A stretch of 36,688 nt of DNA from Bacillota bacterium (GCA_015059485.1 SVAH01000012.1:1-36688); one strand, 5' to 3'; counted from the stretch's first letter, positions 1 through 7,790 are shown. The notes: a model not told the origin generated them from the sequence alone. Translations and numbers: made by a program.

Positions 1-107
1 ATGTTTAGAGAGAAAATATATCGGTTAATCATTTTACTTATACGAACCTTTTCAAGAAATTGACGTTCTCTCGAGGGTAAGTGAAATGTAGAAAGGAGAT
101 TACTTAG

Positions 108-539
108 TTGAACTGTATTAATATTGAAGGTTTTCTTAATAATAACCGTTATAAGAAAATCCTAATATGGAGAAAACAAGATTTAGGTAAAAGAACTAAT
201 ATTGTTTTTTCAGGTCAGGTTCTTGATAACTTTTCTATAAAAAAGGCTCGAAAGAGATCAACTAAAGCTGAAGATTTAGCAACTAATAAAGAAGTTTATT
301 GCTGTGACAGTATTTATTTAGAATTTAATAAATCTGATAAAGAGCTTGTCGAGCTATTAAATAAACCTGACTTTAGTATCTTTGAGATAGGCTTTATGTG
401 TAATAAAGGAAAAATTAGAAAATATCATATTTCGTTTAGGACTATGAATTCGCATTGGAAAGAATGCACGAGAATTCATAATTTTGATGATAAGACTCTA
501 GTTGAATTAAATGATATAAAGTCAAAGAATGAAATATAG
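108..539 (+). CDS. Unknown protein of the integrated element (143 aa)
   Basis: I do not recognise this protein. It would start at a TTG codon with a good AAAGGAG ribosome binding site about ten bases upstream; no better start is visible. The sequence is basic and polar, with no membrane segment or signal peptide, and alternates short beta-like and charged stretches. It contains two adjacent cysteines in the middle (YCC) and a C-terminal half rich in aromatic and charged residues. It ends eleven bases after an in-frame ATG of the next gene, but a better start for that gene lies further down, so the pair is probably co-transcribed. Its place in the element suggests cargo or an accessory role; function is unknown. 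Confidence 0.55.
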   Translation: MNCINIEGFLNNNRYKKILIWRKQDLGKRTNIVFSGQVLDNFSIKKARKRSTKAEDLATNKEVYCCDSIYLEFNKSDKELVELLNKPDFSIFEIGFMCNKGKIRKYHISFRTMNSHWKECTRIHNFDDKTLVELNDIKSKNEI

Positions 540-582
540 GGTTGATGTGATATTAAATAAAGAAAGTTATAAGGAGATTGAA

Positions 583-921
583 ATGACACAAAATAAAGAA
601 TTAATTAAAGAAATGATAGAACTATTGAATAAGCACCAAGACAATGCAGATGATTACGAACCATCGAGTAATGTTGCGTGTAACATAAGAGATATTTTTT
701 CGATGCCTATTGGGAGATTAAAACCAATGGATGTCTATTATTTATCGGATACATTAATAGAGATATTGATAAAATATAATCTTATTTCTGAGGATTTCAG
801 AGCTGTTGATGAGGGATTCATAGATATTAGTGAATGTAGTCAAGCTGAAATCAAATATATACTAGAGCATATTATCATGGAAGTAAATGGTATTCTAGAT
901 GAATATGGTCTACTAGATTAG
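583..921 (+). CDS. Unknown acidic protein of the integrated element (112 aa)
   Basis: No family recognised. An ATG at 529 would give 130 aa, but the ATG at 583 sits six bases after an AAGGAG ribosome binding site (571-576) and is the more likely start. The protein is acidic and predicted mostly helical, with no membrane segment. A central part contains NVACNIRDIF and the C-terminal third is rich in Glu and Ile. It follows the 143-aa gene closely and both precede the recombinases, so it is likely element cargo. A perfect 11-bp inverted repeat lies about 20 bases downstream. Confidence 0.55.
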   Translation: MTQNKELIKEMIELLNKHQDNADDYEPSSNVACNIRDIFSMPIGRLKPMDVYYLSDTLIEILIKYNLISEDFRAVDEGFIDISECSQAEIKYILEHIIMEVNGILDEYGLLD

Positions 922-939
922 TCTTTAATAAAGTATACA

Positions 940-981
940 ATTACACCCACTACTAAATCATATGTTTTTGGTGGGTGTAAT
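940..981. repeat. Perfect 11-bp inverted repeat between element genes
   Basis: ATTACACCCAC (940-950) pairs perfectly with GTGGGTGTAAT (971-981) around a 20-nt loop. This is GC-rich for the region. There is no T tract after it, so it is not a typical intrinsic terminator. It lies between the 112-aa gene and the resolvase and could be a protein-binding site or a weak terminator. Confidence 0.5.
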
Positions 982-1070
982 ATATCCATATTTAATTTTC
1001 AAAGGTTTGTAAATTGTCGTTGTCTTTTTCATACGTTTATTAGATAGTCTTCTATAGGAGGAGATTATTT

Positions 1071-1667
1071 ATGAATAATAGAGTTTATGGTCTAGCGAGA
1101 GTATCTTCAAAAGACCAAAATCTTGAAAGACAAATAAAATCACTTATCGAGAATGGCTGTGATGAAAGATTTATATTTGTAGAAAAACAAAGTGGAAAAG
1201 ATTTTAACAGAGACCAATATTTAATATTAAAGAACGCTCTTAGAGAAAATGATTTATTAGTAATTAAGAGTATTGATAGACTTGGTCGTAACTATAATAT
1301 GATTATTAATGAGTGGCGTGATATAACTCTAAACATTAAAGCTGATATTAAGGTTATTGATATGCCTTTACTTGATACTACACAACATAAGGATTTATTA
1401 GGAAACTTTATTAGTGATTTAATACTTCAAGTTTTATCATATGTAGCGGAACAAGAAAGAACTTTTATTAAACAAAGACAACGTGAAGGTATAGATATTG
1501 CTAAAACTAAAGGAGTTAAATTCGGTAGAAAAAGAATAGAACGTCCTACTGGTTGGATTGATGTTATTAAAAGATGGAAAAACAATGAAATAACGGCAAG
1601 AGAAGCAATGAAATTATTAGATTTAAAACAAAGTACGTTTTATAAATTAGTAAGTGAAGATAAATAA
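1071..1667 (+). CDS. Small serine recombinase (resolvase/invertase family)
   Basis: This is a Pin/Tn3-type serine recombinase of 198 aa, the usual length. The N-terminal catalytic domain carries the nucleophile motif RVSS (Ser12 is the likely nucleophile) and the DRLGR motif at residues 69-73. A long arm helix (about 110-140) leads to a C-terminal Hin-like helix-turn-helix (about 155-195, with GRKR at the linker and the EAMKLLDLKQSTFYKL helix pair). The start follows a strong AGGAGG site. Such enzymes resolve cointegrates or invert DNA through a synaptic tetramer. No clear res or inversion site is seen next to it, so the reaction it performs here is not known. It lies upstream of a second, much larger serine recombinase. 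Confidence 0.9.
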   Translation: MNNRVYGLARVSSKDQNLERQIKSLIENGCDERFIFVEKQSGKDFNRDQYLILKNALRENDLLVIKSIDRLGRNYNMIINEWRDITLNIKADIKVIDMPLLDTTQHKDLLGNFISDLILQVLSYVAEQERTFIKQRQREGIDIAKTKGVKFGRKRIERPTGWIDVIKRWKNNEITAREAMKLLDLKQSTFYKLVSEDK

Positions 1668-1726
1668 ATAATAATTTTTTGAAATGAAACCCCACTATTT
1701 TCGTATTATTTACTGAGGTGAAAAAT

Positions 1727-1822
1727 ATGAAGATAGTTAATGTATTTAATGAAGATGGTAAAACACTACAGGAAATTATAGAGTTTTATTTAATAAAATA
1801 TTGTTTAGAGAATAAAGATTAG
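1727..1822 (+). CDS. 31-codon ORF upstream of large serine recombinase
   Basis: A small ORF beginning MKIVNVFNEDGKTLQE and ending in KD, preceded by a GAGGTG ribosome binding site at 1715-1720. It ends 37 bases before the large recombinase start. Short ORFs with this type of start (MKI-x-x-V, then an acidic-Gly-Lys turn, then an amphipathic helix) are often found just before or after large serine recombinase genes in Bacillota elements. Their function is not settled; an excision or directionality role is only a guess. It is too short for ordinary gene calling, but the ribosome binding site, reading frame and position all support it. Confidence 0.6.
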   Translation: MKIVNVFNEDGKTLQEIIEFYLIKYCLENKD

Positions 1823-1859
1823 TAAGTAAATAAAAACTAATGAAAGGAGTTAATATGTT

Positions 1860-3428
1860 GTGAAGAAGTTATATAATGCTGTAATGTATCCAAGATTATC
1901 ACGTGAAGATGGCGACAATGTAGAGAGTGAAAGTATTATTAATCAAAAAGATTTTATAAGAAACTTTGCTGCTAGATGTGATGATATAAATCTTATAGAT
2001 GATGAAGAACACGATTATAGTGATGATGGTTTCTCTGGTGGTAATTTTGATAGACCTGGTTGGGAAAGACTTATGAAAGACATTGAAAAAGGAAATATTG
2101 ATACTATAATTACTAAGGATTTATCACGTATGGGTAGAGATTATATCATGATGGGTAGATATATTGAAACAATTTTTCCGGAAAAAGGTATAAGATATAT
2201 CGCAATAAACGATGATATAGATACTTTATATGAAACTCCTGGGTTAGAGTATTTACAATTTAAACTAATGTTTAATGATTTCTTTTTAAAAGATACTTCT
2301 AAAAAAATAAGAAAAATTATGAAGTCTAAAAAAGAACAGGGTCAATATACTGGTTGGAAAGGTATATATGGTTATAAAAGGGATCCTTTAGATAAACATA
2401 AGTTAATGGTTGATGAAGAAGTTAGAGGTATTGTAGTAAGAATGTTTGACCTAGCCAAGCAAGGTTATGGTACTAGAGGTATAGCAGATATTTTTACTCA
2501 AGAGGGTATTCCTAATCCGAGTACACATGCTAACCTTGTACGTGGTACTAAAACAAAAACTTCTAAATTTTGGTGTCCTAGAACTATTGATGAATTATTA
2601 CAAAATCCAACTTATATAGGACACCTTGCTCAAGGAAGAAGAAAGAAAGTTAGTTATAAATCTAAAAAAGAAATAAGAGTACCTAAGGATGAATGGATTA
2701 TAACTAAAAATACTCATGAACCTATTATTGATGAGGAAACATTTAATACAGTTCAAGAGTTGTTGATGAGAAATAAGAATGATACTCATAATAAGAATAA
2801 TCATTTATTAAAGGGTTTTCTTTATTGTAAGGAATGTGGTCATCGTATAGGAATTAATACAAGTCTTGATAAAAAAAGGAAATACTGTGTTTGTAATTAC
2901 TATTCTTCACATAGTAAATTTGGATTATGTACTCCACATTCAATGAATTATGATAAGTTAGAAACGGCTGTGTTAGATGAACTTAGGAGTATATGTAAAA
3001 AGTATATAGATGATACTGAGTTTGAAAATAAAATAAGTGAAGCAAGAAGAAAGAATAATCAACAGGATAAAATTAAAAAAGAATTAAACAAGATACAATT
3101 AAAGATTAATCAGTCTAATAACTATATTGACCAGTCATATCGTGATAAAGTTGATGGTTTAATAACATCAGAACAGTATCAACGAATAACAGTGAAATCA
3201 AAAGAAGATATAGTAGATTTATTATCTAAAAAAGAAAAACTTGAAAAAGAACTTGGTAGTATTGATGATATAGATACTAAAAAAGAAAAAGAAATAACTA
3301 TTAAACAGATGAAAGAGTTTCTTTCGTTAAAGAATCCATCTAGAGAACTACTAGTTAATTTGATAGATAAAATAATTATTAGTGAAGATAAAACAGTAGA
3401 AATAAAATACAAGTTTAGATTAACATAA
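1860..3428 (+). CDS. Large serine recombinase (TndX/TnpX-like site-specific integrase)
   Basis: Protein of 522 aa, typical for this class. The N-terminal resolvase domain has the nucleophile motif RLSRED (Ser14), a DGFSGG motif (residues 56-61) and DLSRMGR (87-93). This is followed by the 'recombinase' domain (about 160-300, including GIYGYKRDP and the region ending PTYIGHLAQGR), a zinc ribbon starting CKECG (Cys323, Cys326, with partner cysteines about 22-36 residues later) and a coiled-coil segment (about 385-480). The start is GTG at 1860, eleven bases after an AAGGAG site; an in-frame TAA at 1851 excludes an upstream start. These enzymes integrate and excise elements, usually at short targets with a GA-type core. 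It is the last gene of the element, and the disrupted gene lies immediately beyond. Confidence 0.93.
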   Translation: MKKLYNAVMYPRLSREDGDNVESESIINQKDFIRNFAARCDDINLIDDEEHDYSDDGFSGGNFDRPGWERLMKDIEKGNIDTIITKDLSRMGRDYIMMGRYIETIFPEKGIRYIAINDDIDTLYETPGLEYLQFKLMFNDFFLKDTSKKIRKIMKSKKEQGQYTGWKGIYGYKRDPLDKHKLMVDEEVRGIVVRMFDLAKQGYGTRGIADIFTQEGIPNPSTHANLVRGTKTKTSKFWCPRTIDELLQNPTYIGHLAQGRRKKVSYKSKKEIRVPKDEWIITKNTHEPIIDEETFNTVQELLMRNKNDTHNKNNHLLKGFLYCKECGHRIGINTSLDKKRKYCVCNYYSSHSKFGLCTPHSMNYDKLETAVLDELRSICKKYIDDTEFENKISEARRKNNQQDKIKKELNKIQLKINQSNNYIDQSYRDKVDGLITSEQYQRITVKSKEDIVDLLSKKEKLEKELGSIDDIDTKKEKEITIKQMKEFLSLKNPSRELLVNLIDKIIISEDKTVEIKYKFRLT

Positions 3429-3485
3429 AAAATTATAAGTTTAGGAACAGGTCAAATGGTCTATCTCAAAACTTATAATTTTTTT
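3428..3485 (+). terminator. Rho-independent terminator after the large recombinase
   Basis: AAAAATTATAAGTTT (from 3428) pairs with AAACTTATAATTTTT (3469-3483) and runs into T residues. Being A-rich on the left arm, it could also stop the converging minus-strand transcript. Confidence 0.75.
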
Positions 3486-3499
3486 ATTAATTAAATTTA

Positions 3500-3532
3500 T
3501 TATCGGTTTTGTAACAGAAAGGCATATCTTCC
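3500..3532. other. Probable right attachment junction of the element
   Basis: Transporter homology on the minus strand ends at the codon for Arg (AGA, 3527-3529), and element-like sequence begins at 3526. A GA dinucleotide lies at the junction, which agrees with the crossover core used by many TndX/TnpX-type enzymes. The partner site is outside the window, so the exact core is inferred. Confidence 0.45.
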
Positions 3533-3961
3533 AACAAGTATTTCCTTTCCATATAAATTTTCTAATTTAAAATCTTTATTTCGCGATAAAATAAATTGCC
3601 CATCTCTTTTTGTTAATCCAGCAAATGTTTTTAAATAATCTTTTTCTCCACCAGTATAAACATAAATTGCAGACTCTGGTCCAGCAAAACCGATATTAAC
3701 ATCATTAGATAATACACTTGAAGCTACTTTATCAGCACCAGGTGTTAAAATAACTTCTAAATCAATTCCTTCATCTTCAAAATAACCATTTTCAATTGCA
3801 ACATAAAGTGGGGCATAAAAAGCACTATGAGTTACTTCCGCAAGTTTAACTTTTTCTAATTTTTTGCCTTTGTTATTGTCATTATTAAATTTGAAAATTG
3901 TAATTAATGCTATAAATGCAATTAGTAATAATATACCAGCAGTTATAAATCTTTTTTTCAA
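3500..3961 (-). pseudogene. ABC transporter substrate-binding protein (NMT1/SsuA-like), 3' end lost by element insertion
   Basis: Only the first half of a periplasmic-type binding protein remains (153 aa against about 320-340 for the family). A signal anchor occupies residues 5-22 and lacks a lipobox cysteine. The classical NMT1/THI5-like start of the mature protein follows: a short KLAEVTHSAFYAPLYVA strand-helix, then the GYFEDEGIDLEV motif, then the ALASG-like region SVLSNDVNIGFAGPES. These proteins bind small ligands such as sulfonates, taurine or thiamine precursors; the ligand cannot be told. The start is TTG with a GGAGG site. Homology ends at GKEILVGR, after which eight unrelated residues run to a stop. 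Related proteins continue with a glycine-rich stretch after this arginine, so the break fits insertion of the element at 3526/3527. No permease or ATPase gene of the system is in the window. Confidence 0.8.
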
Positions 3962-3986
3962 AATAATTCCTCCTTCTATACACTTT

Positions 3987-4016
3987 ATTATATGAAGTAT
4001 GAAAAATAATGTTAAA
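3987..4016 (-). promoter_or_regulatory. Promoter of the disrupted transporter gene
   Basis: On the minus strand, TATAAT lies at 3987-3992 and a weak TTTAAC -35 box at 4011-4016, with 18 bases between. It lies just before the GGAGG site and TTG start, and is divergent from the 4057-4085 promoter. Confidence 0.4.
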
Positions 4017-4056
4017 AAATGTAACTATAAGGTAAATTCTTCTGCAAAATAACTTC

Positions 4057-4085
4057 TTTACATTTTAAAAGTAATTTGCTATAAT
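4057..4085 (+). promoter_or_regulatory. Strong SigA-type promoter of the coiled-coil operon
   Basis: TTTACA at 4057-4062, a 17-base spacer, and TATAAT at 4080-4085 preceded by TGC (extended -10). Confidence 0.75.
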
Positions 4086-4113
4086 TTTTCTAGAATAGCA
4101 AGGAGTGATTAGG

Positions 4114-5475
4114 ATGAAGGCATTGTCATTGGAAACAACAAAGTTACTTGATAAATTGTACAATCTTAGAGGAAAAGATAGTGTAGTTCTAGTAGAAATG
4201 GATAAACAAAAAGAAAAGAGTGAAAAAACTTTAGAAAGAACAACTAAAGAGAAAAGTGATTTACAAGATAAAATTACTAATCTTGAGACTCAACATGATG
4301 AATTAGAAACTCAAGGAGATAAACTTTTAAATGCTTTAAGCGGAATTGATAGAGATGAGTTTTCTACAGTACTTGAATGTTTAAATCTTGATTTTGATCC
4401 ACAAGTATTAATGGAAAGAGTAAATTCAAATTTGCCTAAAACAATTGAAAAAGTATCTGAAGAACAAAAGAAGGCTGAAGAAGAATTAGTAGCGGTTGAA
4501 GAAGAGATGAATAATGCTATGACAACTATTGAAGAATTGGGACTTAGAAGGGATACAGCGTTGTCTAATCAAGATAAGCTAAATGAATACTTTGACATGG
4601 CTTTAAATGGAAAAATTAATATTACAAGAGATTCAATAACTAATTTGTTAGAACAGTTTGACTTTTCTGAAGAAGAACAAAGAGAAGCTGCTAAAATATT
4701 AATGTTCCCTGAAGATGCTTTGTATGCTTACGAAGAGAAAATTAATGGTAGAGATATTGCTGGAAAATCAATTTCAGATGTAATGAGTGAAGCAAAAGAC
4801 GCTATCGATGATACTCCTGAAGAAATAAAAGAATCTAATGATACAGTAGATCTACATGAGAATGATATTAATGTAGACTCAGTTATAGATAACAAAAGTC
4901 TTTTCGATTTAAATGAAACGTTCAATATTGAAACTAATGTAGAAAATGAACCTCAAGAAATAAAAGAAGAAAAAATATTAGTAAGTGAAGAAGAACCGTT
5001 TAAACAAGAAGAAGTATTTAATCCATTTTTAATAGAAGAAACTAACAATAATGAAAGTGATAGTAGCGAATTAAATATTGATGATTTCGTATTAAATAGT
5101 AATTCTGAAAATGAGTCTGATGTTAAGTTAGAAGAATATCTAAATGAACTAGGATTTAATTATTTAGATTTTAGAAGTGAAGATTTGGATGATTTAAATA
5201 ATAATTTTGATAAAAGTTTATTTAAAGAAAATGTTGATACAATGAAACAAAATAATATCGATTTAGATATATTCACAGAACATTCATCACTTCTATATGA
5301 CAAAGAATTAAAGGAAAAAGTTGAATTATTATTAGGAATAGGAAAAGAACCAATTGATATTTATCTAAATCCAAGTATATTAATTAAATATACAACTGAA
5401 AAATTAAATAATGCTATTGAACTTTTAAGAAGTAATGGAATGGATCCAAGAAATGTTCCATTAATGGCATATTAA
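4114..5475 (+). CDS. Coiled-coil protein with C-terminal mTERF-like helical repeats (453 aa)
   Basis: No named family recognised. A GTG at 4105 could add three residues, but it overlaps the AAGGAG site at 4100-4105, so ATG 4114 is chosen. Residues about 15-65 and 115-160 are strongly predicted coiled coil (heptads rich in Glu, Lys and Leu). The middle (about 225-330) is very acidic and low in complexity. The last ~100 residues are three helical units of about 30-35 residues, each of the form L-x-x-x-V/A-x-x-L/M, a short Gly/Asn turn, then a helix ending in a hydrophobic P-x-x-L/I stretch (for example NPSILIKY). This spacing resembles mTERF repeats. It has no signal peptide or membrane segment, so it is probably cytoplasmic. 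It is first in a three-gene operon; function unknown. Confidence 0.7.
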   Translation: MKALSLETTKLLDKLYNLRGKDSVVLVEMDKQKEKSEKTLERTTKEKSDLQDKITNLETQHDELETQGDKLLNALSGIDRDEFSTVLECLNLDFDPQVLMERVNSNLPKTIEKVSEEQKKAEEELVAVEEEMNNAMTTIEELGLRRDTALSNQDKLNEYFDMALNGKINITRDSITNLLEQFDFSEEEQREAAKILMFPEDALYAYEEKINGRDIAGKSISDVMSEAKDAIDDTPEEIKESNDTVDLHENDINVDSVIDNKSLFDLNETFNIETNVENEPQEIKEEKILVSEEEPFKQEEVFNPFLIEETNNNESDSSELNIDDFVLNSNSENESDVKLEEYLNELGFNYLDFRSEDLDDLNNNFDKSLFKENVDTMKQNNIDLDIFTEHSSLLYDKELKEKVELLLGIGKEPIDIYLNPSILIKYTTEKLNNAIELLRSNGMDPRNVPLMAY

Positions 5476-5488
5476 AAGGAGGATTAAA

Positions 5489-5776
5489 GTGGAGTTTCAA
5501 CAAATAAAAGAGTATTTAAAAACGATTTCTGGTTTTAATCCAGAAATATTTGACACAATTTGGGAAAAACATGCACATGATTTTAGTATTCCAGGTGTTA
5601 CACTAGCTTCAGTTATGAGAGTTATAGATATATTTAATACAAATGGAATTAATTATATTAATGGAAATAGTATTAATTTTAAACTTTTAGCCTTTTATCC
5701 AAAGGAATTAACTGAAAGTAAAATTGCAAGTTTACAAGCAATGACTAATAGAGCAAATACTCAAATGATAAGATAA
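5489..5776 (+). CDS. Unknown small helical protein (95 aa), second gene of the operon
   Basis: Starts at GTG 5489, six bases after a strong AAAGGAGG site, 13 bases after the preceding stop. The protein is soluble and predicted mostly helical, with a central FNTNGINYINGNSI loop and a C-terminal helix with several Met, Gln and Asn residues. No family recognised. Tight spacing with its neighbours indicates co-transcription and perhaps a joint complex. Its hydrophobic pattern (helix, Asn-Gly turn, helix) is loosely like the repeats in the neighbouring proteins, but I cannot claim homology. Confidence 0.65.
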   Translation: MEFQQIKEYLKTISGFNPEIFDTIWEKHAHDFSIPGVTLASVMRVIDIFNTNGINYINGNSINFKLLAFYPKELTESKIASLQAMTNRANTQMIR

Positions 5777-5798
5777 AAATAATAAAGAGGGCGTTAAT

Positions 5799-6173
5799 AT
5801 GAATTTTGATGAGTTTGATTTTACAGGAATCGATATAAATAATATTCTTGATGATAGTGCAAAACCAAGTACTAAAATAGAAGATTTTAAATTTTTAGAA
5901 AAATTTGGATATACTAGCCAAGAAATATCTGATTTACTTGAAACTGCTCCGACAATATTAAAAGAAAAAATGCTAGAAAATAGTAAATTAGTATGTCAAA
6001 ATCTTAAATATTTACAAGAACTAGGTGTTACAAATTTAAAAGATATATTTAATAACTATTATGATATGTTTTTAATGGACTACTCTAATTTTACTGGAAT
6101 ATTCCAAAAATACGATCCACAAGATTTAGTAGAAAAATTAGAAAAGAATATTGAAATAATTGATTTTTTATAA
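5799..6173 (+). CDS. Small mTERF-like helical-repeat protein (124 aa)
   Basis: After an acidic N-terminus (residues 1-25) the protein is built of about three helical units of 30-37 residues. In the first, FLEKFGYTSQEISDLLETAP is followed by a Leu-ended helix, and the second runs YLQELGVTNLKDIFNNY. The pattern 'L-x-x-x-G-x-(S/T)-x-x-(E/D)-I-x-x-(L/I)-(L/I)-x-x-x-P' is the signature arrangement of mTERF repeats, which in eukaryotic organelles form a nucleic-acid-binding solenoid. This resemblance is by eye only. Last gene of the operon, followed by a terminator. A role in binding nucleic acid or in protein-protein contacts is possible; nothing in the sequence decides this. Confidence 0.65.
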   Translation: MNFDEFDFTGIDINNILDDSAKPSTKIEDFKFLEKFGYTSQEISDLLETAPTILKEKMLENSKLVCQNLKYLQELGVTNLKDIFNNYYDMFLMDYSNFTGIFQKYDPQDLVEKLEKNIEIIDFL

Positions 6174-6198
6174 AAATAGATTTAATCTATTTTTTTTG
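6173..6198 (+). terminator. Intrinsic terminator of the three-gene operon
   Basis: AAAATAGATT (from 6173) pairs with AATCTATTTT (6184-6193), followed by eight T residues in all. It begins at the stop codon. Confidence 0.7.
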
Positions 6199-6249
6199 TC
6201 TAATAATATGTAAAGTTATTGAAATTTGAAGATTAAGAATAAATTAGAG

Positions 6250-6258
6250 TGGTATAAT
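6250..6258 (+). promoter_or_regulatory. Extended -10 promoter of the LCP gene
   Basis: TGG-TATAAT at 6250-6258 is a good extended -10 box; only poor -35 matches (TTGAAG, 21 bases upstream) are present. Transcription would start near 6264, which excludes the upstream ATG at 6263 and supports ATG 6287 as the start of the gene. Confidence 0.6.
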
Positions 6259-6286
6259 AAAAATGAATTCAAAAAAGAGGTGCAAG

Positions 6287-7750
6287 ATGAAAAAAAATAA
6301 TAAAACAAAGAAAAAGAATAAGAAACTGTTTTTTAAATTTTTAACATTAATATTGGTTTTACTTAGTATATTGACTATAGGATTAGTATATTATTTAAAT
6401 ATATTACCATTTAAGTATTTTGCTATATTTACTGTAGGATTTGTATTTATAGATATCTTAATGTCTATTCTATTACTTGGTAAAGGATGGAAAAAAAGAA
6501 TGATTGGTACTTTTCTAACCTTTTTAATAATAATTGGATTAATTATTGCAATAGCATATGAACTTAAAACAATTGGATTTTTAAAAAATTTAAAATCCAA
6601 AAATGTAAAAACTCAAAATTACAGTGTAGTAGTATTAAATTCTAGTAAATATAATAATATCAAAGATATAAAAGATGAAGATATAGGAGTATTAAAAGTT
6701 AGTGATACTGAAGGAATGTCTGATGCTGTTGCTTATCTTAATAAAAAAGTAAAAGTAACTTATAAAGAAAGAGAAGATCTTGGAGCACTTGAAGAAGATT
6801 TATTAAATGGTAATTTAAGTGTAATTATGGTTGAAAATGCATATTATGATATAGCTAAAGAAGAAAATGAAAAATTTATGAATGATACTAAAGTTATCTA
6901 TAAATTTTCAATAGATATAAAAACAAACGATGATTTGGCTAAAGAAGTAGACATTACTAAGAAACCGTTTAATATATTTGTCGCTGGAATAGATACCTAT
7001 GGAAAAATAAGTAGTGTATCAAGAAGTGATGTTAATATGGTTGTTACTGTCAATCCAAAAACACATAAAATATTATTAACATCAATACCTAGAGATTATT
7101 ATGTATATTTACATGGAATAACATCTTATAAAGATAAATTAACTCATGCAGGAATACATGGAATAGATATGTCTGTTAAAACTGTCGAAGATTTACTTGA
7201 TTGTGATATAAACTATTACTTTAAAGTTAATTTTTCATCATTAATTAAAATAGTTGATGCAATAGGTGGTATAGAAGTAGATAGTCCATATACATTTAGT
7301 ACATATGATTATAAATATAGATTCAATAAAGGATACAATAAATTAAATGGAGAAAAGGCTTTATACTTTGTACGTGAGAGAAAAGCATTTACAGGTGGGG
7401 ATAGAACAAGAAATCAAAATCAACAATTAGTATTAACCTCAATTATAAACAAAGTTATATCACCATCATTGATAACAAATTATAGTTCTATATTAAAATC
7501 AATAGATGGAAGTTTTGTTACTAATTTAGATGATGATAGTATCACATCATTTATAAAAAAACAAATTAAAACAAATGATAAATGGACTATAGAAACAAGT
7601 AATTTAGAAGGAGAAGATTCATTTAATTATACTTATTCTTACAAAAGTGCTAAGTCATATGTAATGGAGCCTAAAGAAGAAAGTGTAAAAGAAGCTATTA
7701 AGAAAATAGATGAAGTGATGAATGAAGGAAATAAAAAAAATAAGAAATAA
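6287..7750 (+). CDS. LytR-CpsA-Psr (LCP) family wall-polymer ligase
   Basis: Member of the LCP phosphotransferases, which move undecaprenyl-linked teichoic acid or capsule chains onto peptidoglycan outside the cell. With ATG 6287 (AGAGGTG site) it has 487 aa. The N-terminus has three hydrophobic segments (about 14-35, 42-62, 70-92), then a ~110-residue extracytoplasmic accessory region that looks like half of a type 2 solute-binding fold. The LCP core begins near residue 225 (KPFNIFVAGIDTYG) with the conserved SRSDVNMVVTVNP, SIPRDYYV and RTRNQNQQ motifs; their Arg and Asp residues bind the pyrophosphate. It lies just upstream of the polysaccharide locus but has its own promoter and terminator. 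It is a likely ligase for that polymer, by inference. Confidence 0.92.
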   Translation: MKKNNKTKKKNKKLFFKFLTLILVLLSILTIGLVYYLNILPFKYFAIFTVGFVFIDILMSILLLGKGWKKRMIGTFLTFLIIIGLIIAIAYELKTIGFLKNLKSKNVKTQNYSVVVLNSSKYNNIKDIKDEDIGVLKVSDTEGMSDAVAYLNKKVKVTYKEREDLGALEEDLLNGNLSVIMVENAYYDIAKEENEKFMNDTKVIYKFSIDIKTNDDLAKEVDITKKPFNIFVAGIDTYGKISSVSRSDVNMVVTVNPKTHKILLTSIPRDYYVYLHGITSYKDKLTHAGIHGIDMSVKTVEDLLDCDINYYFKVNFSSLIKIVDAIGGIEVDSPYTFSTYDYKYRFNKGYNKLNGEKALYFVRERKAFTGGDRTRNQNQQLVLTSIINKVISPSLITNYSSILKSIDGSFVTNLDDDSITSFIKKQIKTNDKWTIETSNLEGEDSFNYTYSYKSAKSYVMEPKEESVKEAIKKIDEVMNEGNKKNKK

Positions 7751-7790
7751 AATATTTGTCAGATAATTCGACAAATATTTTTTCTTTTTA
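7749..7790 (+). terminator. Intrinsic terminator after the LCP gene
   Basis: AAAATATTTGTC (7749-7760) pairs with GACAAATATTTT (7770-7781), followed by a T-rich run. Confidence 0.8.

Larger units (their letters stand above)
1..3526. mobile_element. Right-hand part of an integrated element (large serine recombinase type), left end outside window
   Basis: This stretch carries two unknown genes, a small serine resolvase, a 31-codon ORF and a TndX/TnpX-like large serine recombinase at its inner edge, and ends inside a transporter gene on the minus strand. Large serine recombinase genes commonly lie next to one end of their element. Homology of the interrupted gene to solute-binding proteins stops at the GGAAGA stretch at 3527-3532 (read on the minus strand), which puts the right end near 3526. 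The left end, any cargo and the other half of the transporter gene must lie upstream of this window. The integration is inferred from the truncation plus the recombinase, not from a seen pair of att sites. Confidence 0.6.

Noticed and set aside
985-1070. Resolvase res site upstream of the small serine recombinase
   Set aside because: No convincing set of paired imperfect inverted repeats of the Tn3 type could be aligned here.
3500-3961. A genuine short 153-aa protein
   Set aside because: The sequence matches only the first half of a solute-binding protein and ends with unrelated residues at the edge of an element, so it is a truncated gene.
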